The notes: a model not told the origin generated them from the sequence alone. A DNA stretch of 62,101 bases from Lentzea cavernae (GCF_014653695.1 NZ_BNAR01000031.1:1-62101); one strand, 5' to 3'; numbered from the stretch's first letter, positions 16,618-25,528 are shown. Translations and numbers: made by a program.

Positions 16618-18012
16618 TCAGCGGTCCTCGACGACGGCGGGCAGCTTCCCGTTCTTGACGAGACCGACGAGCGCCGCGTGGTCCGCCTCGGTCTGGTCGG
16701 CGTAGTCGAACGCGTACTTGGCGAACGCCTCGTCCAGGTCGTTGCCACCGCCGTTCTGGAAGTACCCGGCGAGCAGGCGCGGGTCCAGCGAACGGGTGTG
16801 CGCGCGGGCCAGCAGCGCGCCGGCGAAGCGGCCGTAGTCGTCGAGGTCGTCGCGCTTGAGCGTGGTCGCGTCGATCTCGCCCTTGCGGTTGCGGAACTGC
16901 CGCACGATGAAGTGCCGGCCCTCGATCGTCGTCCAGCCCAGCAGGATGTCCGTCTCCGCCTGCACGAGCCGGGCGCCGTGCACGATCCGCTTGCCCTCGT
17001 GCTTGGCGGGCTCGACGTCGAGGAACGGCTGCAGCGCGGACGGCCTGGCCTCCTTGGCCTGCAAGACGAGGGCTTCGGAGCCGTTGCCGTGCAACAGGAT
17101 CAGGTAGTTGCGCAGTCCGACGCTGCCGGTGCCGACGACGCGGAACGCCACGTCCGACACGCCGTAGCGCATGATCAGGTTGGTCCGCGACTCGCGCAGG
17201 GTGTCCACGTAGGACGGCAGCGAGGCGATCACGGCCGCGGCGGTCGGGGGAGTGGCCTCGGTGAAGGTCGGCGGGTTCGTGATGAACCGCCACTTCTCGC
17301 CGTCGTGCGCGGTCCACTTCGCGGCGAACTTCGCGCTCGTGTTCTTGCGCGACTTCTCGGCGGCCTTGGAGAAGTCGTTGATCAGGTCGTCGGCCTTGAC
17401 CTTCGACAGCGTCGACTCGTCGCCCAGCGCGGTCCACGAGTCCATGAACGGGATCTCCGCGAGGTGCTTGATCGTGCCCCGGTAGGCGCTCACGGCGTCC
17501 TCGGCCGCGTCGCGGCAGCCCTTGTCCGACACGCCACCGACCCGGCCCGCCAGCACCAGGGACGCGACCAGCCTCTTGAGGTCCCACTCCCACGGGCCGG
17601 GCAGCGTCTCGTCGAAGTCGTTGATGTCCATGACGATCTGGCCCTCGGGCGTGCCGTAGAGGCCGAAGTTCGCCGCGTGTGCATCACCGCACAACTGAGC
17701 GTGAAGTCCCGTCGAGCACCCGGCGGCGAGATCACCCGCCTGCAGCCCGGCGGCGCCGCGGAAGAACGCGAACGGGTTCTCGAGCATCCGCCCGACCCGC
17801 AACGGGATCAGGTTCTCGATCCGGCCCTCGTTGCTGGCACGCACGAACTCCAGCACGGACGGGCGCTTCGGGGCGAGCGACATGGGCCGGTGCGCCTTGA
17901 AGTCCACTGAGGACCGCAACGCACGGCCCCTGGCGTAGACCTCTTCCGGCTCGACCCATCTGCCCAAAGCGGCGGCGGCCCGCGCACGCACCCGTTCACC
18001 CATGCAGGTCAT
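16618..18012 (-). CDS. DUF2252 domain protein (kinase-like fold)
   Basis: The 464-residue protein has the family hallmarks LCGDAHAANFG and VMDINDFDETLPGPWEWDLKRL, and MSLAPKRPSVLEFVRASNEGR near the N-terminus. DUF2252 proteins have a phosphotransferase-like fold and are common in actinobacteria, but the substrate is unknown. The start may be GTG/ATG at 18012 or the ATG nine bases inside (MGERVRAR). It lies 45 bases upstream of the GNAT gene on the same strand and could be co-transcribed. Confidence 0.87.
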   Translation of the reverse strand: MTCMGERVRARAAAALGRWVEPEEVYARGRALRSSVDFKAHRPMSLAPKRPSVLEFVRASNEGRIENLIPLRVGRMLENPFAFFRGAAGLQAGDLAAGCSTGLHAQLCGDAHAANFGLYGTPEGQIVMDINDFDETLPGPWEWDLKRLVASLVLAGRVGGVSDKGCRDAAEDAVSAYRGTIKHLAEIPFMDSWTALGDESTLSKVKADDLINDFSKAAEKSRKNTSAKFAAKWTAHDGEKWRFITNPPTFTEATPPTAAAVIASLPSYVDTLRESRTNLIMRYGVSDVAFRVVGTGSVGLRNYLILLHGNGSEALVLQAKEARPSALQPFLDVEPAKHEGKRIVHGARLVQAETDILLGWTTIEGRHFIVRQFRNRKGEIDATTLKRDDLDDYGRFAGALLARAHTRSLDPRLLAGYFQNGGGNDLDEAFAKYAFDYADQTEADHAALVGLVKNGKLPAVVEDR

Positions 18013-18017
18013 GATGC

Positions 18018-18053
18018 ATGCGGCGGACGGGCAAAGTGGCCCGTCCGCCGCAT
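18018..18053 (-). terminator. Rho-independent-like terminator of the rocD gene
   Basis: ATGCGGCGGACGGGC (18018-18032) pairs perfectly with 18039-18053 over 15 bases, with the hexaloop AAAGTG. It sits between the end of rocD and the start of the DUF2252 gene on the same strand, so it should separate the two transcripts. Confidence 0.88.
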
Positions 18054-18082
18054 TTGTGACCTAGCCAGGCGTGGAAATAGTC

Positions 18083-19327
18083 CTAAACAGGACGAACGAC
18101 CTCGGCGATCGCCCGGACGCCCAGATCGATCTCGTCGCGCGTGATCACCAACGGCGGCGCGACGCGCAACGTCGACGCGTGCGTCTCCTTGCACAGCACC
18201 CCGCGGGTCGCGAGGGCCTCGGACGCGGCACGGCCGACCGGGCCGCCCGGCGCGATCTCGACACCGGCCCACAGCCCGCGCCCGCGCACCTCGGCCACCC
18301 CGTGCCCGACGAGCTTGTTCAGTTCCGCGTGCAGGTACGCGCCCTGCCGGCGCGAGCGCTCCTGGAACTCACCGGTCGCCAGCAGCCGCACGACCGCGCG
18401 GCCGACCGCGCAGGCCAGCGGGTTGCCGCCGAACGTCGACCCGTGCTCACCCGGCTTCAGCACGCCCAGCACCGCGCGCGACCCGACCACGGCGGAGACC
18501 GGCAGGATGCCGCCGCCCAGGGCCTTGCCGAGCGTGTAGAGGTCCGCGCGCACGCCCTCGTGGTCCAGCGCGAACAGCTCGCCGGTGCGGCCTAGCCCGG
18601 ACTGGATCTCGTCGGCGATCATCAGCACGTCGTGCTCGTCGCACAGGCGGCGGATCCCGGCCAGGTACCCGGCGGGCGGCACGACGACGCCGGCCTCGCC
18701 CTGGATCGGCTCCAGCAGCACGGCGGCGGTGCGCGGCGAGATCGCGGACTCGATCTCGTCCAGGGCGCCGTACTTGACGACCTTGAAACCGGGCGTGAAC
18801 GGCCCGAAGTCGTTGCGCGCCGTCTCGTCGGTCGAGAACGACACGATCGTCGTGGTGCGGCCGTGGAAGTTCGACCCGGCGACGATGATCTCGGCGGTGC
18901 CCTCCGGCACCTTCTTGACCTGGTACGCCCACTTGCGCGCGACCTTGATCGCGGACTCGACGGCCTCGGCGCCGGAGTTCATCGCGAGCACCATCTCGGT
19001 GCCGGTCAGGGCCGCGAGCTCGCGGCAGAACAGGCCGAACTGGTCGTGGTGGAACGCGCGGCTGGTCAGCGTGACGCGGCCGAGCTGCTCGACGGCGGCG
19101 GCCACCAGGGCGGGGTGGCGGTGCCCGAAGTTCAGCGACGAGTAGCCGGACAGGAAGTCCAGGTAGCGGCGTCCTTCGACGTCGGTGACCCACGAGCCCT
19201 CGCCGTGCGAGATCACCACCGGGAGCGGGTGGTAGTTGTGCGTGCTCCATTCTTCGTCCATGGCGACGTAGTCAGCGCTAGCCAAATTCATGGTCTCCGA
19301 GGTCGAGTGCGCAGCGATGGCGGTCAT
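18083..19327 (-). CDS. rocD: Ornithine--oxo-acid transaminase
   Basis: This 414-residue class III PLP aminotransferase transfers the delta-amino group of ornithine to 2-oxoglutarate, giving glutamate semialdehyde in arginine/ornithine catabolism. Visible are STHNYHPLPVVISHGEGSWV at the N-terminus, SGYSSLNFGHRHP, MNSGAEAVESAIKVARKW, IADEIQSGLGRTG (PLP Asp 239) and TLGKALGGG with the Schiff-base lysine at 268. The length is normal. The gene is single and divergent from PPK2; the 140-base gap contains CACCA-N5-TGGTG. The usual rocD partners (arginase, ProC/PutA) are not in the window. Confidence 0.93.
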   Translation of the reverse strand: MTAIAAHSTSETMNLASADYVAMDEEWSTHNYHPLPVVISHGEGSWVTDVEGRRYLDFLSGYSSLNFGHRHPALVAAAVEQLGRVTLTSRAFHHDQFGLFCRELAALTGTEMVLAMNSGAEAVESAIKVARKWAYQVKKVPEGTAEIIVAGSNFHGRTTTIVSFSTDETARNDFGPFTPGFKVVKYGALDEIESAISPRTAAVLLEPIQGEAGVVVPPAGYLAGIRRLCDEHDVLMIADEIQSGLGRTGELFALDHEGVRADLYTLGKALGGGILPVSAVVGSRAVLGVLKPGEHGSTFGGNPLACAVGRAVVRLLATGEFQERSRRQGAYLHAELNKLVGHGVAEVRGRGLWAGVEIAPGGPVGRAASEALATRGVLCKETHASTLRVAPPLVITRDEIDLGVRAIAEVVRPV

Positions 19328-19467
19328 CCTCCAAGGCTAGGGGCCGGAACATGCGATTTCATCCGTCAAGCATTGCGCACTGCCTCAGTTCGTTGCGTAG
19401 ATTCACCAATCAGTGGTGATGTCTTGCACAACAGGCGGACTGGGCGGTGAATCGCTACGGTCTGATG

Positions 19468-20298
19468 ATGGCGAAGAAGTCGGTTCGTGATGCCCTGCGT
19501 CTCGATGAGGTGGACCTCTCCACCCTCGACCCGGCCGGTCGGCCGATCGGCCCCAGGAACAAGAAGGAGGCGGCCGAGGACCTGGTCGCCACCGGTGAGG
19601 AGCTGGACGGCCTGCAGGAAGCGCTGTACGCGGAGAATTCTCGCGCGGTGCTGCTCGTGCTGCAGGGCATGGACACCTCGGGCAAGGGCGGCGTGGTCAG
19701 CCACGTCATGGGCCTGGTGAACCCGCAGGGCGTGCGCATCGCGTCGTTCAAGAAACCGACCGCCGCCGAGCTCCGCCACCACTACCTCTGGCGCATCCGC
19801 AAGGTCCTGCCCGAGAAGGGCCGTATCGGCGCGTTCGACCGCTCCCACTACGAGGACGTGCTCGTGCCGAAGGTCGAGCGCCTGATCAACGCCGCGGAGC
19901 TCCGCACGCGGTACAAGGAGATCAACGAGTTCGAGCGGGAGCTCGCGGACTCCGGCGTCACGCTGATCAAGTGCTTCCTGCACATCTCGCCGGAGGTCCA
20001 GAAGGAACGGCTGCTCGCGCGCCTGGACGACCCGAGGAAGAACTGGAAGTACAACCCCGCGGACATCGACGTCCGGTCGAAGTGGTCGAAGTACCAGGAC
20101 GCCTACACGCAGGCGTTGAAGAACTGCCGGGACACGCCCTGGTACGGCATCCCGTCGGACCGCAAGTGGTACCGGAACTGGGCGATCAGCCAGTTGTTGC
20201 TGGAGACGCTGCGCGAGATGGACCCGAAGTTCCCGCCGCCCGCCTACGACCTCGAGGCCGAGAAGGCCCGGTTGGTCAACAACGACCCGTTGCGCTAG
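19468..20298 (+). CDS. Polyphosphate kinase 2 family protein
   Basis: About 276 residues from the ATG at 19468 (MAKKSVRDALRLDEVDL). In-frame GTG 19447 and ATG 19465 are alternatives, none with a clear ribosome site. The PPK2 features are Walker A LQGMDTSGKGG, lid and catalytic segments FKKPTAAELRHHYLWRI and FDRSHYEDVLVPKV, then SKYQDAYTQAL and DRKWYRNWAIS. It should transfer phosphate between polyphosphate and a nucleoside mono- or diphosphate. Which class cannot be fixed by eye; a single domain of this length fits class I or III. Confidence 0.9.
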   Translation: MAKKSVRDALRLDEVDLSTLDPAGRPIGPRNKKEAAEDLVATGEELDGLQEALYAENSRAVLLVLQGMDTSGKGGVVSHVMGLVNPQGVRIASFKKPTAAELRHHYLWRIRKVLPEKGRIGAFDRSHYEDVLVPKVERLINAAELRTRYKEINEFERELADSGVTLIKCFLHISPEVQKERLLARLDDPRKNWKYNPADIDVRSKWSKYQDAYTQALKNCRDTPWYGIPSDRKWYRNWAISQLLLETLREMDPKFPPPAYDLEAEKARLVNNDPLR

Positions 20299-20391
20299 AC
20301 GCAATCTTGATTGCACCTATTGCCTGGCCGTAGTGGTCTGGGCCAGTGTGGGTCGCGCCGCCGCCGAAAAGCTTATCCCGGAGGTGCGGAC

Positions 20392-21504
20392 GTGGGTGTG
20401 GACCGGCGACGATTTCTCGGAGCCATGGGCGTAGGAGCTGGACTGCTGATGACCGGAGGGACCGCTGAGGCGGCTGCCGCCACCCGGAGAGTGTTCTTCG
20501 GCGCCTACACGACGTGGAGCGGGGGAGCCAAGGGCATCGGCATCGGCACCTACGACACCGCGACCGGGCAGCTCAGGACCACCGGCACGATCACGGGCGT
20601 GGTCAACCCGTCCTTCGTGATCGAGTCACGGGACGGCAGGTTCCTCTACGCCGTCAACGAGAACACCAAGGGCGAGGTCACCGCGATCGACGCGGCCACG
20701 CTGAAGGTGATCAACAAGCAGCCGACCGGTGGTGCCGACCCGTGCCACCTGACGCTCGACCCGTCCGGCAAGCACCTGATCACGGCCGACTACTCGTCCG
20801 GCTCGCTCAGCGTCTTCCCGGTCAACGCGGACGGCAGCCTCGGCGCCCGCACGCAGAAGGTGCAGCACAAGGGCACGGGTCCGGACCCGGAGCGCCAAGA
20901 GGGCCCGCACGCGCACCACGTCGTGTTCGACCCGGCCGGCAAGTACGCGGCGGCAGTCGACCTCGGCGCGGACTCGGTGTTCTTCTACTCGTTCACCGGC
21001 GGGAAGCTGACGCAGGTCTCGCAGGCCAAGGTCAAGCCGGGCGCCGGGCCGCGCCACATCGCGTTCCACCCGAACGGCAGGACGGCCTACGTCGCGAACG
21101 AGCTGGACTCGACCATCGTGTCCTGCGCCTACGCCGACGGGAAGCTCACGCCGGGTCAGGTGCTGCCGACCGCGCCGTCCGGGGGCGTGAAGAACTACCC
21201 GGCCGAGGTGCTGGTCTCGGGTGACGGCAAGCACGTCTACCTGTCGAACCGCGGGCACGACAGCATCGCGCACTTCGCGGTCGACGGCACGGGGCTGACG
21301 CTCGTCGGCACGACGCCGGTCGGCGGCAAGTACCCGAGGCACATCACGTTCGACCCGTCCGGGGCGTTGCTGTTCGCCGCCAACCAGAACTCGAACAACG
21401 TCACGTCGTTCACGGTGGACAAGGCGACCGGGAAGCTGACCCCGTCCGGCACGGCGCTGCAGACCGCCATCCCGGTCTGCGTGCTGCCCACCCGACTGGG
21501 TTAA
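20392..21504 (+). CDS. Tat-exported lactonase-family beta-propeller protein
   Basis: The GTG at 20392, with GGAGG upstream, gives 370 residues. The N-terminus VGVDRRRFLGAMGVGAGLLM is a Tat signal, cleaved near AEAAA, so the protein is exported folded. The rest is a seven-bladed propeller of the YbhE/6-phosphogluconolactonase-like family, shown by repeated blades with DPSGKHLITADYSSGSLSVF, EGPHAHHVVFDPAGKYAAAVD, AGPRHIAFHPNGRTAYVANE and HITFDPSGALLFAANQNSN. An extracellular lactonase or a cycloisomerase-type role is possible; export argues against a pentose phosphate role. Confidence 0.88.
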   Translation: MGVDRRRFLGAMGVGAGLLMTGGTAEAAAATRRVFFGAYTTWSGGAKGIGIGTYDTATGQLRTTGTITGVVNPSFVIESRDGRFLYAVNENTKGEVTAIDAATLKVINKQPTGGADPCHLTLDPSGKHLITADYSSGSLSVFPVNADGSLGARTQKVQHKGTGPDPERQEGPHAHHVVFDPAGKYAAAVDLGADSVFFYSFTGGKLTQVSQAKVKPGAGPRHIAFHPNGRTAYVANELDSTIVSCAYADGKLTPGQVLPTAPSGGVKNYPAEVLVSGDGKHVYLSNRGHDSIAHFAVDGTGLTLVGTTPVGGKYPRHITFDPSGALLFAANQNSNNVTSFTVDKATGKLTPSGTALQTAIPVCVLPTRLG

Positions 21505-21544
21505 CGCCCTTCAGCGCGACCGTCCACAGTGGTACTCCGGCTAC

Positions 21545-22192
21545 ATGGGAATCATGGCCGGAGTACTCGCACTCGCCTTGCTGGCGCCCGCACCGATCGC
21601 CCCGGAGTACGTCGCACTCGGCGACTCCTACGCGTCCGGGGCGGGCGCCGGTTCCTATGTGGACGGCTCGTGCCGCCGCAGCGCGAACGCCCATCCCGCC
21701 CTGCGCGGCCGGGAGTTCGCGTCGTTCAAGTTCGTGGCCTGCAGCGGGGCGACCACGAAGTCGCTCAGGCCGCAGCTCAGGGCGCTGACACCCGCCACGA
21801 CGCTGGTCACGATCACCATCGGCGGCAACGACCTCGGGTTCGCCGACGTGCTGACGACCTGCACCCTCAACGGTGACGCGGCCTGCTCGAAACGGGTCGC
21901 CACGGCCGTCGGCTTCGTCCACGGGCAGTTGCCCGGCCGGCTCGACACCACCTACGCCGCGATCAGGACGGCGTCGCCGGCGCTCAACGACGCCGCCGAC
22001 CAGCTCTCCGACGAGATCGCGAAGGCCGCCGGACGCGCCGGTGCGCGGTACGTCGACGTGAGGGAAGCGTTTGCGGACCACGGCGTGTGCGCTGAGCAGC
22101 CCTGGATCACCGGGCTGACCAGCCCGACCGCAGACTCCTACCACCCGAACGCGGCAGGTCAGGCCGCCTACTTCGCGGCACTGGGCTCCTGA
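21545..22192 (+). CDS. Secreted SGNH/GDSL esterase, shortened in the middle
   Basis: The 215-residue protein has a short hydrophobic leader followed by block I VALGDSYASGAGAG (Ser 28), block III TIGGNDLGFADV (Asn 95) and block V SYHPNAAGQAAY (His 200). These match the actinobacterial SEST-type lipase/esterase family. Cysteine pairs expected for disulphides are present. The usual central strand after YAAI(R/K)..SP, which in relatives contains a VVVLGYP-like segment, is missing: SP runs straight into ALNDAADQLSDEI. The protein is about 40 residues shorter than usual. All catalytic blocks remain, so activity is possible. Confidence 0.82.
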   Translation: MGIMAGVLALALLAPAPIAPEYVALGDSYASGAGAGSYVDGSCRRSANAHPALRGREFASFKFVACSGATTKSLRPQLRALTPATTLVTITIGGNDLGFADVLTTCTLNGDAACSKRVATAVGFVHGQLPGRLDTTYAAIRTASPALNDAADQLSDEIAKAAGRAGARYVDVREAFADHGVCAEQPWITGLTSPTADSYHPNAAGQAAYFAALGS

Positions 22193-22243
22193 CCGCCGGT
22201 ATCCCGCTCGGCTCAGGGGCACTTCCCGTGTGATCATGCGCCG

Positions 22244-23023
22244 GTGAATGTGGCAGGGAGTCTTCTCAGGGAGGTCACGGCCACCCGGTACGTCACCCCG
22301 TTCCGCGAGGGCGGGTCGATGCCGGGGCTGGTCGAGGCCGACGACCTGGGTATGTACGTGGTCAAGTTCCGGGGCGCCGGACAGGGCGTCAAGGTGCTGG
22401 TCGCCGAGATCGTCGTGGGCGAGCTCGCGCGCAGGCTGGGCTTCCGGATACCCGAGATCGTCCTGGTGCACCTCGACCCCGAGCTGGCGCGCGCCGAACC
22501 CGACCAGGAGGTCCAGGAGCTGCTGCGGGCCAGCGGCGGCCTCAACCTCGGGCTCGACTACCTGCCCGGCTCGTTCGACTTCAACCCGGTCGTGCGCGAT
22601 CCCGGAGCCGAGCTCGCGTCGAGGCTGCTGTGGTTCGACGCGCTGGTGCTCAACGTGGACCGCAGCTGGCGCAACCCGAACATGCTGCTGTGGCACCGCG
22701 AACCGTGGCTCATCGACCACGGCGCCGCGCTGTACTTCCACTACTCGTGGAGTGAGGATCGCCCGGCTACCAAGGACTACCGCTACGACGCCTCGGACCA
22801 CGCGATGCTGCCCAACGCGGCCTCGGTGTCCGAAGTGGACGCGGAGATGGCGGGCAGGGTCACACCGGAGCTGCTGGACGAGGTGCTCGCGCTCGTCCCC
22901 GACGAGTGGCTCGAAGGCGATCCGGCTGAACTTCGCCAGCGCTACAAGGACTTCTTCACCTACCGCCTCGCGAACCGCGGCTGGGTCGACTCGCTGGAGG
23001 CCGCGCGTGCCGCACGTGTTTGA
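22244..23023 (+). CDS. HipA-like kinase domain protein
   Basis: The 259-residue protein starts at GTG 22244. The kinase-like core includes MYVVKFRGAGQG (Lys 41), VLNVDRSWRNPNML (Asp 139, Arg 140, Asn 144, resembling the HipA catalytic loop) and WLIDHGAALYFH (Asp 158, metal-binding type). It is shorter than true HipA toxins and has no HipB partner. It overlaps the next gene by 17 bases. The pairing of such a protein with DUF3037 recurs in actinomycetes, where it is often misannotated as an aminotransferase. The function is not established. Confidence 0.82.
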   Translation: MNVAGSLLREVTATRYVTPFREGGSMPGLVEADDLGMYVVKFRGAGQGVKVLVAEIVVGELARRLGFRIPEIVLVHLDPELARAEPDQEVQELLRASGGLNLGLDYLPGSFDFNPVVRDPGAELASRLLWFDALVLNVDRSWRNPNMLLWHREPWLIDHGAALYFHYSWSEDRPATKDYRYDASDHAMLPNAASVSEVDAEMAGRVTPELLDEVLALVPDEWLEGDPAELRQRYKDFFTYRLANRGWVDSLEAARAARV

Positions 23024-23393
23024 GTACGCGCTGCTGCGGGCCGTGCCGCGGCAGGAGCGTGGTGAGTTCATGAACGTCGGCGTGATCGTCTACTGCGCGC
23101 CGTTGGACTTCCTGTGCGCCAAGACCCATGTGGACGGTGACCGGCTGCGGGTGCTGGACCCGCACCTCGACGTCGAGGTGCTCGAGAGCAGTCTCGAGCA
23201 CCTCGCGAACTCGTGCGACGGCGCTCCGGCGGCCGGCCCGGTCAGCGGCACGACCGTCGGGCAGCGCTTCCGCTGGCTGACGGCGCCGCGCAGCACGATC
23301 GTGCAGACGTCCCCCGCTCACACGGGCTGGACCGACGACCCGTCCGCCGAGGTCACCAGGCTTTTCGAGGCGTTGGTGCTGCCACCCCGGTAG
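23007..23393 (+). CDS. DUF3037 family protein
   Basis: The GTG at 23007 gives 128 residues (VPHVFEYALLRAVPRQERGEFMNVGVIVYC), the characteristic DUF3037 N-terminus. Its start lies inside the HipA-like gene in another frame, implying translational coupling and a joint role. The C-terminal part contains RFRWLTAPRSTIVQTSPAHTG. No catalytic motif is evident. Confidence 0.87.
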   Translation: MPHVFEYALLRAVPRQERGEFMNVGVIVYCAPLDFLCAKTHVDGDRLRVLDPHLDVEVLESSLEHLANSCDGAPAAGPVSGTTVGQRFRWLTAPRSTIVQTSPAHTGWTDDPSAEVTRLFEALVLPPR

Positions 23394-23470
23394 GTTTCCT
23401 CGCAACCTAAGGGGACGAACGGCGTCCCTAGTTGCAAAGCGAAACTTGAAGCGATCGGGGTTGGCGACAC

Positions 23471-24490
23471 ATGAGCGCTGGGTATCACCACGGCTACCAG
23501 CAGCCGCGGCGTCCCATGCCGCCGCAGCGGCCGATGAAGAAGAAGAGGCGTCCGGGACGCGTCATTCTGGTGCTGCTGCTCGTCCTGGTCCTGGGAGCCG
23601 TCGGATTCGGGTTCTACGTCGACTCGACGCTGACCCGGATCAACGCGCTGCCGGACTACGAGGGCCGTCCCGCCGAGACGCCGGGCACCACGTGGCTGCT
23701 CGTCGGATCGGACGCGCGGGAAGGCCTGACGCAGGAGCAGAAGGACGCGCTCGCCACCGGTGACGCCGCCGGACGGCGGACCGACACCATCATGATGCTG
23801 CACCTGCCGGACAACAGCGCGGCCAAGCCGGTGCTGGTGTCGATCCCGCGTGACTCCTACGTCGCGATCCCGGAGAACGGGCGCAACAAGGTCAACGCGG
23901 CGTACGCGTTCGGCGGGCCGCAGATGCTCGTGCAGACCGTCGAGGGCGCCACCGGCGTGCGGATCGACCACTACATGGAGATCGGCTTCGGCGGGTTCTC
24001 CGACATGGTCGACGCGGTCGGCGGTGTCGACCTCTGCCTCGACCAGCCCATCAAGGACCCGCTGGCCGGCATCGACCTGCCCGCGGGCTGCCAGGAGCTC
24101 GACGGGCCGCAGGCTCTCGGGTTCGTGCGGACCCGCGCGTTCGCGACGGCCGACCTGCAGCGCGTGCAGAACCAGCGCCAGTTCCTGTCGGCGCTGTTCG
24201 CGAAGGTCAAGAGCCCGGCCACGCTCGCGAACCCGTTCCGCGTCATCCCCCTGATGAACGCGGCGTCCGGAGCGGTGTCGGTCAACGACGACGACCACGT
24301 GTGGCACCTGGCGAGCGTCGCGCTCAACATGAGCGAGGCGACGAGCGGGACGGTGCCGGTGGGCGGCACGCCGACGGTGCCCGGTGCGGGCTCGGTCGTG
24401 CAGTGGAACAAGGAGAAGGCGTCACAGCTGTTCGACCTGATCAGCAAGGACCAGCCGGTGCCCGCCGAGCTGATCGCCCCTCCGAAGTAG
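23471..24490 (+). CDS. LytR-CpsA-Psr (LCP) family cell wall glycopolymer transferase
   Basis: The 339-residue protein has a basic, proline-rich cytoplasmic head (1-29), one membrane helix (about 30-49) and an extracytoplasmic LCP domain. LCP motifs are WLLVGSDAR, RTDTIMMLHL, VSIPRDSYVAIP, KVNAAYAFGG, IDHYMEIGFGGFSDMVDAVGGVD and ALGFVRTR, with Arg and Asp residues that bind the polyprenyl pyrophosphate group. Family members attach teichoic acid, arabinogalactan or similar polymers to peptidoglycan. There is no C-terminal LytR_C domain. Confidence 0.92.
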   Translation: MSAGYHHGYQQPRRPMPPQRPMKKKRRPGRVILVLLLVLVLGAVGFGFYVDSTLTRINALPDYEGRPAETPGTTWLLVGSDAREGLTQEQKDALATGDAAGRRTDTIMMLHLPDNSAAKPVLVSIPRDSYVAIPENGRNKVNAAYAFGGPQMLVQTVEGATGVRIDHYMEIGFGGFSDMVDAVGGVDLCLDQPIKDPLAGIDLPAGCQELDGPQALGFVRTRAFATADLQRVQNQRQFLSALFAKVKSPATLANPFRVIPLMNAASGAVSVNDDDHVWHLASVALNMSEATSGTVPVGGTPTVPGAGSVVQWNKEKASQLFDLISKDQPVPAELIAPPK

Positions 24491-24493
24491 TTC

Positions 24494-24601
24494 TCAGGAC
24501 TTGACCGGCTCGGGCGTGGGCTCCGAGCTCGTCAAACCGGCCTCCTGCGTGATGCCTTCGAGCTCGCGCAGGAGGTCGTCGTAAATAGGTGTCGTGGACA
24601 T
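24494..24601 (-). CDS. Conserved-looking 35-residue small protein
   Basis: An ATG at 24601 preceded by GAGGGGGA opens a 35-residue frame starting MSTTPIYDDLLRELEGITQE and ending in a Pro/Glu/Ser-rich tail. The N-terminal half is a likely amphipathic helix. The ribosome site and codon use support it. It converges on the LCP gene, with three bases between the stops. Its function is unknown; I believe similar MSTTPIYD-type peptides occur in related actinomycetes, but this was not searched. Confidence 0.6.
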   Translation of the reverse strand: MSTTPIYDDLLRELEGITQEAGLTSSEPTPEPVKS

Positions 24602-24734
24602 GGCTGTGGGTCCCCCTCGTACGGATCTTCCCCCGTTCAGGTGACGGGAGCTTACGCCTCTTTACCCAGCCGTTCGGCCACATATGCCCCCTCGGCGCTA
24701 AATGTTGGCTAAAGCCATCTTGTGACCAGGCGTT

Positions 24735-24779
24735 ATGTGGGTTCTCCACATGTTGACCCCGTCACAACACGCCTACCGT
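24735..24779 (+). promoter_or_regulatory. Candidate operator and leaderless promoter of the 3-hydroxybutyrate operon
   Basis: ATGTGG-GTTCT-CCACAT (24735-24751) is a perfect inverted repeat just upstream of TTGACC (24753-24758). TACCGT (24774-24779) fits a TANNNT -10 box and ends seven bases before the ATG at 24787, the spacing of leaderless transcripts. The 15-base spacer is short. Confidence 0.5.
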
Positions 24780-24786
24780 TCTCGGC

Positions 24787-25518
24787 ATGTCGAGTGTCAC
24801 GGGTCACACCGCGCTGATCACCGGAGCCGCGAGCGGCATAGGCCTGGCCTGCGCCCGCGCGCTGGCCGAGGAGGGCGCCGAGGTCCACCTGGTCGACCTC
24901 GACCCGAAAGTCCACTCCCTCGCCGAAGAACTCGGCGGCGTCGGCCACGTCCTCGACCTCACCGGTCCTGTCGACGCGTTGCCCGCCGAGATCGACGTCC
25001 TCGTCAACAACGCCGGCGTGCAGCACGTCGCGCCCATCCACGAGTTCCCCGTCGAGCGCTTCTCGACGATGCTGGAACTGATGGTCGGGGCCGCGTTCCG
25101 CCTCACCCGGCACGTGCTGCCGCACATGTACGAGCGCGGCTGGGGCCGGCTCGTCCACATCACCAGCGTGCACGGCGTCCGCGCCTCCGCGTTCAAGTCC
25201 GCCTACACCGCCGCGAAGCACGGCCTGGAGGGGTTCTCCAAGGTCGCCGCGCTGGAAGGCGCTCCGCACGGCGTGACCTCCAACTGCGTGGCGCCCGGGT
25301 ACGTCCGGACCCCGTTGGTGGAGAAGCAGATCGCGGACCAGGCGAAGGTGCACGGGATCCCCGAGTCGGAAGTGCCCGAGCGGATCTTCCTCCAACGCAG
25401 CGCGGTCAAACGGATGATGGAGCCTTCCGAGGTGGCCTCCGCGGTGCTGTGGTTGTGCGACAACAGTTTTGTCACCGGTACGTCGTTGGCCGTCGATGGC
25501 GGCTGGTCAGCTCAATGA
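24787..25518 (+). CDS. 3-Hydroxybutyrate dehydrogenase (SDR)
   Basis: This 243-residue classical SDR should oxidise (R)-3-hydroxybutyrate to acetoacetate with NAD. It has TGAASGIG (12-19), LVNNAGVQHV, catalytic Ser 127, Tyr 140 and Lys 144 (ITSVHGVRASAFKSAYTAAK), and the family-specific VAPGYVRTPLVEKQI with substrate-contact residues. The acidic LVDLD after the second strand supports NAD rather than NADP. It is the first gene of a tight operon with an MHS symporter and a GAF-PucR regulator. Confidence 0.88.
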   Translation: MSSVTGHTALITGAASGIGLACARALAEEGAEVHLVDLDPKVHSLAEELGGVGHVLDLTGPVDALPAEIDVLVNNAGVQHVAPIHEFPVERFSTMLELMVGAAFRLTRHVLPHMYERGWGRLVHITSVHGVRASAFKSAYTAAKHGLEGFSKVAALEGAPHGVTSNCVAPGYVRTPLVEKQIADQAKVHGIPESEVPERIFLQRSAVKRMMEPSEVASAVLWLCDNSFVTGTSLAVDGGWSAQ

Positions 25519-25528
25519 GGAGTTGTCG

